From the NCBI GenBank assembly GCA_003235605.1, contig QJVU01000333.1, positions 1-6,339 of the forward strand: a stretch of DNA of 6,339 bases. Direction: 5' to 3'. The stretch is from Planctomycetota bacterium (lineage in GTDB: Bacteria > Planctomycetota > UBA1135 > UBA2386). Below are positions 5,439 through 6,339 of this stretch, one piece after another (the stretch's first letter is position 1; every line of letters begins with the position of its first letter). A program made the translations under genes and the position numbers. The notes beneath the pieces are model-generated. The model worked only from the letters and a program-made list of their open reading frames with translations. It was not told the DNA's origin and searched no databases.

Positions 5439-5899
5439 TCGAGAACCTGAGTGGATCCTGTCTGATCATCCTGTCCCTGGAGGCTTCCTCAAAGGAAGAC
5501 GTCCTCCAGGAGATGCTGGACAGGGTCGTGGAGGCGGGACACATCACCAAGCGGGATCGCACGACGATGAAGAAGCTGCTTGTCGAGCGCGAAGCCAGAG
5601 GCAGCACGGGGCTTGGCAACGGCATTGCTGTCCCGCACCTCAAGACCAAGAAGCTCAAGGAACACCACTTGGTGGTGGCGAACTCCCAGGTCGGCATCGA
5701 GTACGATGCCATCGATGGCCAGCCCGTCCACACGCTGTTCCTTGTGATGGGGCCTGCTGACGACCCGGAGGGCCACCTTCAGGTGTTGCGTTGGATCTCC
5801 GGCCTGGCCCGGAGCGCCGATTTTCGGCGCTTCGCTCTGAACGCCAGGAGCGAAGCGGAGATCCGGGACCTCCTGGAGGAGATGGGCGGTGACTCTTGA
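5435..5899 (+). CDS. ptsN: PTS IIA-like nitrogen regulatory protein PtsN (EIIA-Ntr)
   Basis: EIIA of the fructose/nitrogen type, which accepts phosphate from HPr/NPr and in characterised bacteria controls potassium transport, nitrogen and stress responses in the cytoplasm. From ATG 5435 the product is 154 aa, normal for a stand-alone PtsN. The N-terminal LSLEASSKEDVLQEMLDRVVEAG (13-35) is typical; KLLVEREARGSTGLGNG (47-63) leads to IAVPH, where His68 is the expected phosphorylation site; VGIEYDAIDGQPVHTLFLVMGP and HLQVLRWISGLARS follow in family order. An in-frame GTG at 5351 would add 28 residues (VGTSGWLGID...) with no resemblance to the family, so I reject it as the start. No EIIB or EIIC domain is fused or nearby. 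It lies between hpf and an HPr gene, the neighbours expected of a regulatory PTS. Confidence 0.93.
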   Translation: MIENLSGSCLIILSLEASSKEDVLQEMLDRVVEAGHITKRDRTTMKKLLVEREARGSTGLGNGIAVPHLKTKKLKEHHLVVANSQVGIEYDAIDGQPVHTLFLVMGPADDPEGHLQVLRWISGLARSADFRRFALNARSEAEIRDLLEEMGGDS

Positions 5900-5905
5900 C
5901 CGTGG

Positions 5906-5926
5906 CAGACTGATGGTAGCAGTCTG
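5906..5926 (+). repeat. Perfect 7-bp hairpin between ptsN and the HPr gene
   Basis: CAGACTG (5906-5912) pairs perfectly with CAGTCTG (5920-5926) around the 7-base loop ATGGTAG. The same stretch also holds the direct repeat CTGATGG at 5910-5916 and 5924-5930. The stem ends exactly at the base before the ATG at 5927, so it would crowd that start, while leaving the purine-rich GGAGGG and GTG 5948 free. No T-run follows, so it is not a standard terminator. Confidence 0.5.
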
Positions 5927-5947
5927 ATGGCGGAGGGCGGTGACGTT

Positions 5948-6223
5948 GTGGAGACCTGTCGGGCCGAGGTCACCTTGCGAAACTCGAACGGTCTGCATGC
6001 ACGTCCGGCTCACCTCTTCGTGCAGACGGCCAACGCCTATGCTGCGAAGCTCCTGGTTGGGCGACCGGACCTGGAGATGGTGGACGGCAAGTCGATCATG
6101 GGGGTGATGATGCTGGCTGCGGAAAAGGGCACGACCTTGCAGCTGGTCTCGGAGGGCGTCGACTGTCGCGACCAGATCCGCGCTATTACGGAGCTCATCG
6201 AGCAGTGCTTCGGTGAAGACTAG
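5948..6223 (+). CDS. HPr family phosphocarrier protein (NPr/HPr)
   Basis: Small PTS phosphocarrier that takes phosphate from Enzyme I and passes it to EIIA, here most likely PtsN. From GTG 5948 the product is 91 aa. Phosphorylatable His17 lies in NSNGLHARPA, and Ser49 in DGKSIMGVMMLAA matches the Ser46 site that HPr kinase modifies in many bacteria. The C-terminal helix DQIRAITELIEQCFGED is typical. I favour GTG 5948: GGAGGG (5932-5937) and GGTGA (5939-5943) precede it, and it brings the active His close to the usual position 15. An in-frame ATG at 5927 would add seven residues (MAEGGDV), has no ribosome site and directly abuts a hairpin; it cannot be excluded. Both ptsH and npr are used for such genes, so no symbol is given. 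It follows ptsN by 48 bases and was probably cotranscribed with it. Confidence 0.93.
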   Translation: METCRAEVTLRNSNGLHARPAHLFVQTANAYAAKLLVGRPDLEMVDGKSIMGVMMLAAEKGTTLQLVSEGVDCRDQIRAITELIEQCFGED

Positions 6224-6235
6224 GGGTGTTGGATT

Positions 6236-6268
6236 TGCCGACACGGCCTGGCGAGGCGCGTTTCGGCA
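6236..6268 (+). repeat. Hairpin after the HPr gene
   Basis: TGCCGA (6236-6241) pairs with TCGGCA (6263-6268). Inside, ACG (6243-6245) pairs with CGT (6259-6261) and GCCT (6246-6249) with AGGC (6254-6257), closing on the 4-base loop GGCG, with one mismatch and one bulged G. The 13-pair stem is one of the strongest in the window. What follows is CAACGCC, not T-rich, so simple intrinsic termination is unlikely; an mRNA stability or partial attenuation element between HPr and the next gene is possible. Confidence 0.45.
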
Positions 6269-6320
6269 ACGCCACCGGGATGGCCTCTAATCTTTCCTGG
6301 GGGAACGTCCGATACGAAGC

Positions 6321-6339
6321 ATGACACAGCTCATCATCC
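6321..6339 (+). CDS. Start of a further gene, possibly PTS Enzyme I (cut by window end)
   Basis: Only six full codons are visible (MTQLII). An ATG at 6321 begins a frame closed upstream by TAA at 6288-6290, and the frame stays open to the window edge. Enzyme I proteins often begin with a short strand of this kind before a GIPVSPGIA motif, and ptsI is a frequent neighbour downstream of HPr, so ptsI/ptsP is the best guess, from context rather than sequence. No convincing ribosome site is visible: GGGGGAA at 6299-6305 is too far and GAAG at 6316-6319 too close. Confidence 0.35.

Overview
This window carries a run of conserved bacterial housekeeping genes, all on the + strand, in G+C-rich DNA (about two thirds by eye). 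In order they are the 3' end of dnaX, ybaB/ebfC, recR, rpoN, an unrecognised acidic repeat/membrane gene, truA, hpf, ptsN, an HPr gene, and the first few codons of another gene that may be ptsI. The host is a free-living-type, probably Gram-negative bacterium. The linkage of rpoN, hpf, ptsN and HPr is familiar from Proteobacteria, but the acidic ORF and truA between rpoN and hpf, and an HPr gene directly after ptsN with no rapZ or hprK between, do not match the enterobacterial order. A planctomycete-like or other deep-branching G+C-rich lineage is plausible, but the phylum cannot be fixed from this window.

Region 1 (1-1757) is the dnaX-ybaB-recR cluster: clamp-loader subunit, nucleoid-associated protein and recombination mediator. 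Gaps are 7 and 23 bp, which suggests one transcript. Region 2 (1758-1949) is a 192-bp gap with no credible gene but several inverted and direct repeats, two of which would form mutually exclusive stems. Region 3 (1950-4069) is rpoN, followed through a 4-bp ATGA overlap by a gene for an acidic Pro/Glu repeat protein with two C-terminal membrane segments. Region 4 (4101-4862) is truA.

Region 5 (4863-6339) is a nitrogen-type/regulatory PTS neighbourhood: a short ribosome hibernation factor, an EIIA of the PtsN type with its phosphorylatable His, an HPr with both the catalytic His and the regulatory Ser motif, then a start that could be Enzyme I. No sugar permease (EIIB/EIIC) is present, so a regulatory phosphorelay linked to sigma-54 functions and ribosome dormancy is the most economical reading. 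The gaps here hold small hairpins and a possible 18-codon upstream ORF.

I see no mobile element, CRISPR array, tRNA, rRNA or obvious new multi-gene system. The points worth following up are the unknown acidic membrane protein coupled to rpoN, the structured rpoN leader, and the small elements before ptsN, HPr and the last gene.
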